From the NCBI GenBank assembly GCA_001603955.1, contig LVAA01000050.1, positions 1 to 34,435 on the forward strand: a DNA stretch of 34,435 nucleotides, in the 5' to 3' direction. Below the pieces are notes generated by a model, which saw only the letters and a list, made by a program, of their open reading frames with translations, did no database searches and was not told the DNA's origin. Source of the stretch: Syntrophobacterales bacterium Delta_02 (lineage in GTDB: Bacteria > Desulfobacterota > Syntrophorhabdia > Syntrophorhabdales > Syntrophorhabdaceae). Position numbers and translations under genes: made by a program. Of this stretch, positions 1-7,174 are shown in pieces (positions within the stretch are counted from its first letter, which is position 1; each line of letters begins with the position of its first letter).

Positions 1-152
1 GTTTTAAGTTAAAAACGAAAAGAGTCAGGTCTTCTGCCTGGAGAGGGTGGTCCGGACCGTCGCACCTGATTGTTACTTCAAGACCTACACAATTTGTTTG
101 AGCCCCAGGACACGGATTCTTTCACTTAAGAATTAAAACCTAAAACTTAACA
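1..152. repeat. Low-complexity inverted A/T-rich arms
   Basis: The first 16 bases (GTTTTAAGTTAAAAAC) and 125-152 (containing AAACCTAAAACTTAAC) are imperfect inverted copies of a TTAAGTTTT-type unit. The same unit recurs at 2534-2652. The interval between them holds no supported gene. It probably belongs to the intergenic stutter arrays seen throughout the window; the left partner may extend beyond the window edge. Confidence 0.4.
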
Positions 153-160
153 CCATCTTT

Positions 161-352
161 TCAACTATTTTCCCTCACGAACCGCCGGTATGAACGGTCG
201 TAGGAGGCTTCACCTTCCTTTGAAAAGAAGCAGCCGGGAAGCTCTTTTTTTGCCCGGTGGTAGGCCACGCATTCACAGCATTTTCCTTTCCGCGGACAGG
301 GGTCATAGGTGCAGGTGCAGGCGGCCTTGTTCTTGTCTATCGTGCATTCCAT
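161..352 (-). CDS. Small cysteine-rich protein, DUF6485-like
   Basis: This encodes a 63-residue protein with nine cysteines, clustered in the first half as CTC, CPRKGKCCEC and PGCFF. The spacing and the phrase VAYHRAKKELPGCFF match my recollection of the DUF6485 family, small proteins of anaerobes presumed to bind metal; no function is known. I start at the second in-frame ATG because GAGGTG lies six bases before it, which makes the upstream six codons unlikely. It has no membrane segment. It stands alone, with low-complexity repeats on both sides. Metal binding is inferred from the cysteines only. Confidence 0.75.
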   Translation of the reverse strand: MECTIDKNKAACTCTYDPCPRKGKCCECVAYHRAKKELPGCFFSKEGEASYDRSYRRFVRENS

Positions 353-425
353 CTCACTCACCTCAAGCATTTATTTGACGAAGAGTATATAGGGAAGATG
401 GCATTGTTTCAAGGTTACGAGAGGC

Positions 426-523
426 GGGTAATGGTTGATAGGTTATGGGAAGAACGCTGAGACATTACCCATTCCCCGGTTTTAACGTATTTCCCCATCA
501 CCTATTACCCGGGTCTTTTTTTT
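426..523. repeat. Inverted stutter array with U-tract
   Basis: The left arm at 426-450 (GGGTAATGGTTGATAGG and onward) faces right arms at 463-475 and 493-510 (CCCCATCACCTATTACCC). The second right arm is followed by GGGTC and eight T residues (516-523). The arms are made of near-repeats of a GGTNATAGG-like unit. The hairpin plus T-run could act as an intrinsic terminator on the plus strand, although no plus-strand gene precedes it in the window. Confidence 0.5.
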
Positions 524-585
524 GCTCCTTTTTTCTCTCCCGGAAGTAATACCCCTGTGCAGTGAGTATATGTCAGGGGGGAATC

Positions 586-1266
586 ATGACAACGACGATC
601 AAGATAGGTCGCCTTGTGCGCTGCGCTATCGTGAAGGATCTTCCCGGCAGGGACGTTTATCTTGTCCTTGTGACGGGGACCGATCTTTTGGCCTACCTTC
701 CGAAGAGGTTTGCCGGCAGGGAGTACAGGCAGGGGGAGGAAACAGTAGCCGCCGTATTCATGATGGGAAAAGGCAAGATCTTTCTGAGCCAGAGATCGCC
801 GCAATACTTTCGCCGCGTCACGGAACAGGTTCTGTCGCCTATCATACGCGATGGCAGGGTTCGGGTGCGAAGGGCGGCGAGCGTGATCAACGGTGCCTTC
901 GCCAAAGTTTCCGTCGAGGGCCTCGGGGACGTGGACCCGTTGTCCGCATCGCTTCCTTACCTCGACGGGGTAAAGGCGTTTACCACCGATACCATCACCA
1001 TTGTTCGCTACAGCACGGACATAGAGAAGTACATAATCAATTCCCTTGTCCCGGCGCCGCCGGACAAGGTAGTAGAGGTGGTCTATTCGCAGGGCCTGCG
1101 CGAAGCCATCGTCAGGGTCGATCCCAGGTATTGCGGATTCTTTGTCGGGAAGGGGGGCACCAACGTGGCCACTGCCGCAAAGCTTCTCAACGTGAAGATC
1201 ATGATAAAGAGCGCCGGGGAGGAAGCGGGAAGAAAGGAGGGTGGCTGTGCGGACGGGTGGAACTGA
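586..1266 (+). CDS. NusA-like S1/KH RNA-binding protein
   Basis: The protein has 226 residues. Residues 1-70 resemble an S1/OB-type RNA-binding fold. The C-terminal third (SQGLREAIVRVDPRYCG, then FVGKGGTNVATAAKLL) carries a KH-type GxxG loop (GKGG), arranged as in the KH domains of NusA. A middle segment (INGAFAKVSVEGLGD) resembles a second OB strand set. It is shorter than NusA (about 350-500 residues) and lacks the NusA N-terminal RNA-polymerase-binding domain, so it is a NusA-like paralogue and not NusA itself. The start is the ATG after GGGGGG at 578-583. The last codons overlap the next gene, so the two are probably translationally coupled. RNA binding is a family inference. Confidence 0.6.
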   Translation: MTTTIKIGRLVRCAIVKDLPGRDVYLVLVTGTDLLAYLPKRFAGREYRQGEETVAAVFMMGKGKIFLSQRSPQYFRRVTEQVLSPIIRDGRVRVRRAASVINGAFAKVSVEGLGDVDPLSASLPYLDGVKAFTTDTITIVRYSTDIEKYIINSLVPAPPDKVVEVVYSQGLREAIVRVDPRYCGFFVGKGGTNVATAAKLLNVKIMIKSAGEEAGRKEGGCADGWN

Positions 1267-1624
1267 TCGCAGGGGTCTTGAGGCGAAGGGACTTGTCATT
1301 GCGATCGCCACGTCCGTCGCCTGTTGCGCCGTCACGATCGCCGCCTACGACCTCTTCTTCGCGCAGAAGATAGTCGCCGTGGACCTCGTCTCCTCCATCA
1401 CCCGCCAGAAGGAGGACTACATCGCGGGAAAGATCACTGCCGGTGAACTGGTCGATAACATTGAAAGCCTGGTCAGGCGGATGGAGAGGAAGAAAAGGAA
1501 TGAGGTACTGATCCTCGAGGAGGCGGTCGCGGGCGATGTGAAGCGCCGAGAACTTCACGTGGAGGAAGACGGCCGAGAATGGCAAATGGAAGGAGGCGAC
1601 CGACATTATTCTGGTCGACCATAA
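1247..1624 (+). CDS. Short membrane protein, possibly TrbI (F-type)-like
   Basis: The protein has about 125 residues. It has one N-terminal membrane segment (LVIAIATSVACCAVTIAAYDL) followed by a charged, helical exported domain. The layout is a single anchor, then KIVAVDLVSSI, a long amphipathic helix, then NEVLILEEAVAGDVKR. This resembles the small TrbI protein of F-type conjugation systems, but no other conjugation gene is nearby, so the assignment is weak. I choose GTG 1247 because AGGAGG (1235-1240) lies six bases before it; GTG 1241 would abut the Shine-Dalgarno. It overlaps the preceding KH gene. An equally good description is a hypothetical membrane-anchored coiled-coil protein. Confidence 0.45.
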   Translation: MRTGGTDRRGLEAKGLVIAIATSVACCAVTIAAYDLFFAQKIVAVDLVSSITRQKEDYIAGKITAGELVDNIESLVRRMERKKRNEVLILEEAVAGDVKRRELHVEEDGREWQMEGGDRHYSGRP

Positions 1625-1639
1625 TTTGGGGAGGTACCG

Positions 1640-1894
1640 ATGAAAACCCTGTCCCTGACCGAAGCAAAGATGAAGCTGAGCAGTCTCGTGGATTCGGTCT
1701 CTTCAACCGATGAAGAGATAACCATTACCAGGAATGGACGTCCTGCTGCCGTCCTTATCGGTCCTGACGAATACGAGAGCTGGAAAGAGACGATAGCCCT
1801 CAGGACTGATAAGGACCTGATGAAGGAAATAAAACAGGGGCCCTCCCTCCTGAAGAAGAATAAGGCAAAACTGTATACCCTTGACGAACTTTGA
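1640..1894 (+). CDS. Phd/YefM-type antitoxin
   Basis: This 84-residue protein matches the Phd/YefM antitoxin family. Its N-terminus (LTEAKMKLSSLVDSV) is the DNA-binding strand-helix unit. The core ITITRNGRPAAVLIGPDEYE is the family hallmark, and an extended acidic/basic C-terminus would wrap the toxin. GGGGAGG sits just upstream of the ATG. Its stop overlaps the TTG start of the following RelE-type reading frame (TTGA), the usual coupled antitoxin-toxin layout. Because the toxin is broken, this antitoxin may now be an orphan. Such proteins normally repress their own promoter; I see no clear operator. Confidence 0.88.
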   Translation: MKTLSLTEAKMKLSSLVDSVSSTDEEITITRNGRPAAVLIGPDEYESWKETIALRTDKDLMKEIKQGPSLLKKNKAKLYTLDEL

Positions 1895-2200
1895 AACGCG
1901 CGCTCTATACCCTGAAGATTCCGCATGTTGTCGCCAATCTCATCCGTACCATGCACCCATTATTGAAGAGAAAGATCAAGGCAGCACTGGCGGACATTGT
2001 CTCGGATCAGGCTCGGGGAAAAACGCTGAAAAGAAGAGCTTGCGGAGCTGAAAAGCTACAAGGTGAGCAGGTTCAGGATCATTTTCCGGGTATTGCAGAA
2101 GACGGTCTAGATCATTGCGGTGGGACCGCGAGCTGCCATCTACGTGGAGACCTCCCGTCTCATTAACAAAAAGGACCCTTCAGAAGATCCCCGAACTTGA
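1891..2200 (+). pseudogene. RelE-family toxin, frameshifted and with an internal stop
   Basis: The frame opening at TTG 1891 reads KRALYTLKIPHVVANLIR and LHPLLKRKIKAAL-like sequence typical of RelE/ParE toxins. Around 2030-2040 an extra base shifts the frame. In the shifted frame the protein continues as EELAELKSYKVSRFRIIFR, then LQKTV, a TAG stop at 2108-2110, and IIAVGPRAAIYVETSRL, ending at TGA 2200. The conserved RelE order (KSYKVSRFRIIFRV, then IIAVGPR) is plain across the damage. The TAG replaces what is probably a Glu codon. Two independent lesions make loss of function very likely. The upstream antitoxin is intact. Confidence 0.85.
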
Positions 2201-2304
2201 CATGATCTGGCAAACACTTTACGCTATTTCCGCCATGATGGTCCTGAGGCGAGCGGTGGATATCCCCTGAGGGCGGTTCCATGGGACGGACGGAGGTGCG
2301 TGCG

Positions 2305-2526
2305 ATGGAGGAGAAGAGCAGGAAATGCCCCTATTGCGGGGGGAGCAATATCGTCGAAGGTGTAAGGGTCGATCAGACAGCTGACGCCGGGAGGATCGGG
2401 CTGGCCCACAAGACCAGGCTCTTGGTCATATTCACGGAGCCCTTCTATGCCGACGTCTGCGACGACTGCGGCACCATCACCCGGATCTACGTGAAGGAAA
2501 CGGGGAAGAACTGGTATAGGAAGTGA
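2305..2526 (+). CDS. Small zinc-ribbon protein
   Basis: The protein has 73 residues, with two knuckles, CPYCGG near the N-terminus and CDDCG near the C-terminus, spaced as in a single zinc ribbon. Between them is a basic, hydrophobic stretch (HKTRLLVIFTEPFYADV). GGAGGT lies seven bases before ATG 2305, so I prefer this start over the ATG at 2281. No catalytic motif is visible and the function is unknown. Zinc binding is inferred from the paired CxxC motifs. It is convergent with the following hydrolase across an inverted repeat. Confidence 0.7.
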   Translation: MEEKSRKCPYCGGSNIVEGVRVDQTADAGRIGLAHKTRLLVIFTEPFYADVCDDCGTITRIYVKETGKNWYRK

Positions 2527-2533
2527 GGACAGT

Positions 2534-2652
2534 GTTAAGTTTTAGGCAAAAGAACCAAGTCTCTCCGGTTGAGGGGATGTTCGTGCATTCAATCTGACCC
2601 GAGGAACGGTTCTTGGTTTTTAACTTATAACTTATAACTTAAAACTTAAAAC
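2534..2652. repeat. Inverted stutter array between convergent genes
   Basis: The left arm (GTTAAGTTTTAGG, then AAAAGAACCAAG, 2534-2560) pairs with the right arm (CTTGGTTTTTAACTTATAAC, then ACTTAAAACTTAAAAC, 2613-2652). The right arm is a run of ACTTATA/ACTTAAA units. The array runs into the 3' end of the minus-strand peptidase: the last codons of that gene (AAG TTT TAA) are the array unit itself. The loop is about 50 bases. It may serve as a two-way terminator. Confidence 0.65.
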
Positions 2653-3623
2653 TTTTTCATAAACTCCCTCAAAGTCCTCACGTATTCTTCCTGTTCTTCG
2701 AACATTGCGAGGTGGGAGCTTTTCTGGAAGACCCGCACGGTTGAACCGGGGAGGTTCGAACTGTACCAGGTCGTCGCCCCGGGGGTTGCCTCGTCGTATC
2801 GGCCGGAGGCCAAGAGGGTGGGAACCTTTATCTCGCGGAGACGGTCCACCCTGTCGTATGCCCTGAGGTCGCCCGTGGGATGGAATTCGCTCGGTCCCCA
2901 CATCTTGTTGTAGATCTCCGCGTTCGACGCGGCAAATGACCGTGCCAGGTCCTCGGGCCAGGGGTCGAGGCGGCAGAGGTGCCGTTTGAGGTATTCCGTA
3001 ACGGCCGCCTGGTATTCCTTCGAGTCCGTGGTACCCGCCTTCTCGTGGCTTCTGATCACCTTCTGCGTGTCGGGTGGAAGCTCTGCGATAAGGACGTTTG
3101 CGTCCTCCACCCATCGCTTTGCACTGAGGCAGGGGCTCGCCAGGATGAGGCTCTTCACGCCGGATGGCTTCGTCAGCATGTAGTCCACGGCCAGCATCGT
3201 CCCCCAGGAGTGCCCGTAGAGGTGGATCTCCTTGAGTTTCAGGGCCTCGCGCACCTGAGAGAGCTCCTCGACAAACCTTTCGATACGCCAGAGTGACCTG
3301 TCGGCAGGGCGGTCCGACCTGCCGCAGCCAAGCTGGTCGTAGAAGATGACCGGCCTGTCGACGGCGAGCTTTTCAAGGGGCTTGAGGTAGTTGCTTGCGG
3401 CCCCCGGGCCGCCGTGGAGAACGACCACGGGGGTGGCGCTGCCGGAGCCGACGATGCGGTACCAGACCCTGCCTCCCGTGACCTCGACGAACCCTTCGCG
3501 CTCTGCAAGGGATGGAGGGGCCGAGCACGCGGTGAGAAGAAGTCCGGCCAGGATTGCAAGCCATGCTACGCAGGTCCTGATCACCTGCGGTGTGTCCCGT
3601 GTGCCGACGCCTGTCATCATCAT
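2646..3623 (-). CDS. Proline-iminopeptidase-like alpha/beta hydrolase, lipoprotein (S33)
   Basis: The protein has about 325 residues. The N-terminus has a signal with a lipobox-like LLTAC, so the mature protein is probably lipid-anchored outside the cytoplasmic membrane. The catalytic domain shows the oxyanion-hole motif HGGPGAASNY, the DQLGCGRS strand typical of prolyl aminopeptidases, the nucleophile elbow GHSWGT and a late SGRYDEATP (acid) and SSHLAMFE (His). These fit the peptidase S33 proline-iminopeptidase family, which removes N-terminal proline from peptides. Three ATG codons lie side by side at 3615-3623, with AAGGGG a few bases upstream; any of them may be used. The stop codon is provided by the neighbouring repeat. 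Confidence 0.85.
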   Translation of the reverse strand: MMMTGVGTRDTPQVIRTCVAWLAILAGLLLTACSAPPSLAEREGFVEVTGGRVWYRIVGSGSATPVVVLHGGPGAASNYLKPLEKLAVDRPVIFYDQLGCGRSDRPADRSLWRIERFVEELSQVREALKLKEIHLYGHSWGTMLAVDYMLTKPSGVKSLILASPCLSAKRWVEDANVLIAELPPDTQKVIRSHEKAGTTDSKEYQAAVTEYLKRHLCRLDPWPEDLARSFAASNAEIYNKMWGPSEFHPTGDLRAYDRVDRLREIKVPTLLASGRYDEATPGATTWYSSNLPGSTVRVFQKSSHLAMFEEQEEYVRTLREFMKKF

Positions 3624-3788
3624 ATACCCCTTTTCATGGTGCTTTGTGCCCGCCATGTTCCTTATACAGGTTCAACCCTTTTTGTGTCAAGGATGCACGT
3701 CCCGGGGCACCGGTTCCTTGCTTTTTGACGGCCCCTCATGGTAATCTTCCCCGTCCGCTTAACATTCGTATTTTCTTCAGGAGGCATT

Positions 3789-4292
3789 ATGGGATTGCGT
3801 TATGACGAAGTGAACGACCACGTCCTTACCCTGCTCAGGGAGGTGAGGTCGCAGGATTTCCCCGAACTGGTTAACGCGAAGATAAAGGTCCTCTTCGATC
3901 TGAAGAAGAGGAAATCGGGCGGGATGCTCGTCCTCGCCCGGATCATCAAGACCAACGACCTCGTGCGCCACCTCACGAAGAACGGGGGCGACATCATCGA
4001 AGGGTACGATTACATCATCACCCTCGACAAGAAATGCTGGGAGAACATAACCGACCTCGACAGGGTCAAGATACTGCGCCACGAACTGCGGCACACCTTC
4101 TTTGACATAGAGTCCGAGGACAACCCTTACAAGCTCCTCAATCACAGCATATCCGACTTCTACGAGGAGGTCGAGCTCAACAAGAACGACCCCCGCTGGC
4201 GCGAACGCGTCGCCACCCTCACCGAGGATATCTACGAACAGGAAAAAGAGGTGAGAGCGGAGAAGAAGAACAAAAAGATAAAGACCGCTTGA
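3789..4292 (+). CDS. Small HExxH putative metallopeptidase
   Basis: The protein has 167 residues. A zinc-binding HELRH motif sits in VKILRHELRHTFFDIES, and acidic residues follow. The context (YDYIITLDKKCWENITDLDRVKILRHELRH) matches small phage-type or SprT-like putative metallopeptidases, in which an upstream strand precedes the HExxH helix. The C-terminus is highly charged and lysine-rich. The start is fixed by AGGAGG eight bases before ATG 3789; the longer frame to 3738 lacks a ribosome site. The final Ala codon and TGA (GCT TGA) fall inside the first unit of the following nonamer array, so the C-terminus may have been altered by that array. The substrate is unknown. Confidence 0.7.
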   Translation: MGLRYDEVNDHVLTLLREVRSQDFPELVNAKIKVLFDLKKRKSGGMLVLARIIKTNDLVRHLTKNGGDIIEGYDYIITLDKKCWENITDLDRVKILRHELRHTFFDIESEDNPYKLLNHSISDFYEEVELNKNDPRWRERVATLTEDIYEQEKEVRAEKKNKKIKTA

Positions 4293-4461
4293 GCCGCTTG
4301 AACAGCTTAAGCCGCTTGAACGTGAGAAACAAAAGGTATGCCCCCATATCTCCGACAGGGTGGAGCGATCGTATCCGCACAAGGGTACAGGTACGAGCAG
4401 CAGTCTTCTTCTTTTTTTAACGCTCAAGCGGCTCAAGCGGCTCAAGCGGCTCAAGCGGTTT
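4285..4461. repeat. Nonamer array in inverted orientation (CCGCTTGAG x4 / CTCAAGCGG x4)
   Basis: Four 9-nt units (CCGCTTGAG, CCGCTTGAA, CAGCTTAAG, CCGCTTGAA) occupy about 4286-4321. Four copies of CTCAAGCGG occupy about 4424-4459. The two arms are reverse complements separated by about 100 bases without a gene. The first unit contains the stop codon of the metallopeptidase gene. The arms could form a long cruciform or RNA hairpin. Confidence 0.85.
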
Positions 4462-4484
4462 CTCTGTTTCCCCCTCTTTCCCCC

Positions 4485-4514
4485 ATGACATCACCCCCGC
4501 CAAAATAGTATACT
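4485..4514 (+). promoter_or_regulatory. Sigma-70-like promoter for the NifU-like/GGGtGRT operon
   Basis: ATGACA at 4485-4490 (close to TTGACA) and TATACT at 4509-4514 are separated by 18 bases. The -10 box lies within the palindrome TAGTATACTA, which could also be an operator. The first gene starts 62 bases downstream. Confidence 0.5.
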
Positions 4515-4576
4515 ATAGGCGCTTCGTCTTTCACGCCGACTAACCGCAAAAAACCAACCAAGGAGGATATACGCTC

Positions 4577-5269
4577 ATGATGTACTCTCAGGAAGTGGAG
4601 AAGATGTGCTCCGTCACGAAGGGGGCGGACCACGGTCCGGCGCCAATACCGCAGGAGGGCAAGTGGACCCAGGTAAAGGAAATTAAGGATATATGCGCGT
4701 TTACACATGGTATAGGTTGGTGTGCCCCCCAGCAGGGGACGTGCAAGTTGACGCTCAACGTCAAGGACGGGATCATCGAGGAGGCGCTCGTCGAGGCGCT
4801 CGGATGTTCGGGCATGACCCATTCCGCCGCCATGGCCGCCGAGATACTGCCGGGCAAGACCATACTCGAGGCGCTCAACACGGACCTGGTATGCGACGCG
4901 ATCAACACGGCGATGAGGGAGCTTTTCCTCCAGATTGCCTACGGCAGGAGCCAGTCGGCATTCTCTGAAGGTGGCCTCGCGATAGGTGCCGGGCTCGAGG
5001 ATCTGGGAAAGGGTCTGCGCAGCCAGGTGGCGACCATGTACGGTACCGTGGCAAAAGGTCCCCGGTACCTTGAAATGGCCGAGGGCTACGTGAGGAAGAT
5101 CGCCCTCGACGAGAACGATGAGATAATCGGCTACGAGTTCGTGAGCTTGGGCAGAATGATGGAGATGATAGCGAAGGGTATGGATGCCAACGAGGCCCTT
5201 CAAAAGGCTTCCGGGAAATACGGAAGGGTCGACGAGGCCGTGAAGCTGATCGACCCCAGGCACGAATAA
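4577..5269 (+). CDS. NifU-N-like iron-sulfur scaffold homologue, partner of GGGtGRT protein
   Basis: The protein has 230 residues. GIIEEALVEALGCSGMTHSAA contains the Gly-Cys-Ser motif of the IscU/NifU N-terminal fold, followed by the helix AAMAAEILPGKTILEAL and a later Cys in DLVCDAINTA. Upstream cysteines occur in EKMCSVT, KDICAFTHGIGWC and QQGTC. It therefore looks like an enlarged IscU/NifU-N homologue that could bind an Fe-S cluster. Homologues are, to my knowledge, encoded next to GGGtGRT proteins in anaerobes, as here (14-base gap). AGGAGG precedes the ATG by ten bases; a second ATG follows immediately. The pair's function is not established. Confidence 0.75.
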   Translation: MMYSQEVEKMCSVTKGADHGPAPIPQEGKWTQVKEIKDICAFTHGIGWCAPQQGTCKLTLNVKDGIIEEALVEALGCSGMTHSAAMAAEILPGKTILEALNTDLVCDAINTAMRELFLQIAYGRSQSAFSEGGLAIGAGLEDLGKGLRSQVATMYGTVAKGPRYLEMAEGYVRKIALDENDEIIGYEFVSLGRMMEMIAKGMDANEALQKASGKYGRVDEAVKLIDPRHE

Positions 5270-5283
5270 GGAGGGACGACGAT

Positions 5284-6279
5284 ATGGCACTTTTCGAGAA
5301 CTATGATAGAAGGATCGGGCAGATCAACACGGCGCTCAGCAAATACGGCATGAAGTCGATAGAGGATGCGAAGGCGATCTGTGACGCGAAGGGCATAGAT
5401 CCCTACAAAATAGCGAAAGAGACCCAGCCGATATGTTTCGAGAACGCCGGATGGGCGTACGTCCTGGGCGCGGCGATCGCGATAAAGAAAGGCTGCACGA
5501 AGGCGGCGGATGCCGCTGAGGCGATAGGTGAGGGCCTGCAGGCCTTCTGCATCCCCGGTTCCGTTGCCGATGACAGGAAGGTGGGTCTGGGACACGGGAA
5601 CCTGGCCGCAATGCTCCTGAGAGAGGAGACGAAATGTTTCGCCTTCCTCGCGGGACACGAGTCCTTTGCAGCCGCAGAAGGCGCCATCGGCATTGCCAAA
5701 TCGGCGAACAAGGTCAGGAAGGAGCCCCTGCAGGTTGTCCTGAACGGTCTCGGGAAGGATGCGGCGCAGATCATTTCCCGGATAAACGGGTTCACCTACG
5801 TAAAGACGAAATTCGATTACCACTCGGGAAAGCTCGAGATCGTGGAAAACCGTCCCTATTCGAAGGGCGACAGGGCCGCGGTGAGATGTTATGGCGCCGA
5901 CGATGTGAGGGAAGGCGTCGCCATCATGCAGCACGAGAAGGTGGATGTTTCCATCACCGGCAATTCAACGAATCCCACCCGTTTCCAGCATCCCGTCGCT
6001 GGCACGTACAAGAAGGAATGCAATGCGGCCAGCCGGAAGTATTTCTCCGTCGCGTCGGGCGGCGGTACGGGCCGCACGCTCCATCCCGACAACATGGCCG
6101 CGGGCCCGGCATCGTACGGTATGACAGATACGATGGGCCGGATGCACTCGGATGCGCAGTTCGCGGGTTCGTCATCGGTCCCGGCACACGTCGAGATGAT
6201 GGGCTTCCTCGGCATGGGCAACAACCCCATGGTCGGTGCGACCGTCTCGGTGGCGGTGGCGATAGAGCAGGCGGGATAG
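5284..6279 (+). CDS. GGGtGRT protein
   Basis: The protein has 331 residues and carries the name-giving motif GGGTGRT within VASGGGTGRTLHPDN, with the downstream block ASYGMTDTMGRMHSDAQFAG. This family (GGGtGRT) is widespread in anaerobes and has no assigned biochemical role. The glycine-rich motif suggests nucleotide or phosphate binding, but that is inference. Cysteines lie at AKAICDAKG, QPICFENAG, KKGCTKA, QAFCIPG and ETKCFAF. It forms an operon with the NifU-like gene (AGGAGGG before ATG). The stop codon is followed by a stutter element (GGCGAAAGACAAAGACG) and a large palindrome. Confidence 0.9.
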   Translation: MALFENYDRRIGQINTALSKYGMKSIEDAKAICDAKGIDPYKIAKETQPICFENAGWAYVLGAAIAIKKGCTKAADAAEAIGEGLQAFCIPGSVADDRKVGLGHGNLAAMLLREETKCFAFLAGHESFAAAEGAIGIAKSANKVRKEPLQVVLNGLGKDAAQIISRINGFTYVKTKFDYHSGKLEIVENRPYSKGDRAAVRCYGADDVREGVAIMQHEKVDVSITGNSTNPTRFQHPVAGTYKKECNAASRKYFSVASGGGTGRTLHPDNMAAGPASYGMTDTMGRMHSDAQFAGSSSVPAHVEMMGFLGMGNNPMVGATVSVAVAIEQAG

Positions 6280-6295
6280 GCGAAAGACAAAGACG

Positions 6296-6449
6296 TTATC
6301 TCACGCCCGCTTCGCTCGAGTCCGCAGAGGACGCGGAGAGAGACTAAAAGAGAGAAAAGATTGCCGCCGGATTTCGGAGCCTACCAAAATCCGGCGGCAA
6401 TCTTTTCTCTGCTATCTCTGCGGGCTCGAGCGAAGCGGGCGTGAGATAA
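6296..6449. repeat. 154-bp nested palindrome (dispersed element, complete copy)
   Basis: The outer arms are 6296-6329 (TTATCTCACGCCCGCTTCGC and onward) and 6416-6449, its near-perfect reverse complement. The inner arms are 6351-6374 and 6387-6410, containing GCCGCCGGATTT and AAATCCGGCGGC around a 12-base centre with GGAGCC. Related half-copies occur at 30172-30252 and 30488-30595. It lies between two converging genes and would form a very stable hairpin in RNA. There is no ORF or transposase inside, so it could be a REP-like or MITE-like element. Confidence 0.9.
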
Positions 6450-6478
6450 GACTTTGAGCCGGTGCTGGATGGTTCGTG

Positions 6479-7120
6479 TCAGGGTTGTTCCGCCCAGTCG
6501 CCGGGGCAGTATTGGGAGAGTTCTTCCAGGAATTGTTCCCGGCCGGCGAAGCGGATGGCGTTCATGCCTGCGATGCGCGCCCTTTCGCAGTGGCCTGGGT
6601 CGTCATCGATAAAGAGCATCCGGGCCGCCGGCGCCTTGAGGTTGGAGACGGTGTCAGAGAAATGAGTGGGGTCGGCCTTGCTCTTCCCGAGATGATAGCT
6701 ATTGTAGACAATGTTGAAGTGTTTGAAGAAGCGGTGCAGTTCGTTGAGTTCGTCGAGCCAGTTGGTTTGATCGCTCAGGATGACGACTCGGATGCCGGCC
6801 GTTCGTAGTTTGTTGACGATAGCGAACATCCAGGGCCGCAGGGTGAAACGGGAGAGGATCTCGTTGCGGAGGGTGGCATCGTCGCCGGTGATGCCCGTTG
6901 CCCTGCGGATCGCCTGCCAGTATGAGGGCTCACGGCCCTGGCCGGTGATGTAGCCTGTCCTGTGGATGAGGTCGCGGGCGAGGTCGATGAAGTCGGTTTC
7001 GTCGAGGCCATTCCTCTGCGCGATAGCGCGAAGCCCGTTCGCGAACCCCTCGTCGGCGAGAACGCCGCCAAAGTCAAAGAGGACTACATCGAGGTTGCAC
7101 GTGACAGATTGCAGGTCCAT
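6479..7120 (-). CDS. HAD-superfamily hydrolase (subfamily IA)
   Basis: The protein has 213 residues. Motif I is LFDFGGVLADEGF: the nucleophile Asp is present, and the second acid is replaced by Gly-Gly as in the HAD-IA 'epoxide hydrolase-like' branch. Motif II is VVILSDQTNWL, motif III is the Lys in GKSKADPTHFSD and motif IV is MLFIDDDPGHCERA. The cap domain is helical, as expected for subfamily IA. It is probably a small-molecule phosphatase of unknown substrate. The start at 7120 has AAGGAG five bases upstream. It is cytoplasmic and separate from the next gene by 54 bases, with no clear operon partner. Confidence 0.88.
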   Translation of the reverse strand: MDLQSVTCNLDVVLFDFGGVLADEGFANGLRAIAQRNGLDETDFIDLARDLIHRTGYITGQGREPSYWQAIRRATGITGDDATLRNEILSRFTLRPWMFAIVNKLRTAGIRVVILSDQTNWLDELNELHRFFKHFNIVYNSYHLGKSKADPTHFSDTVSNLKAPAARMLFIDDDPGHCERARIAGMNAIRFAGREQFLEELSQYCPGDWAEQP

Positions 7121-7174
7121 ACCTTCTCCTTCGGGGAAAATGTACCACACAGCGGAGGGGTTTTTCCACCCTGG

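Noticed and set aside
4285-4461. CRISPR or tandem coding repeat
   Set aside because: The units are 9 nt, contiguous without spacers, and outside any supported gene except for the last codons of the upstream one.
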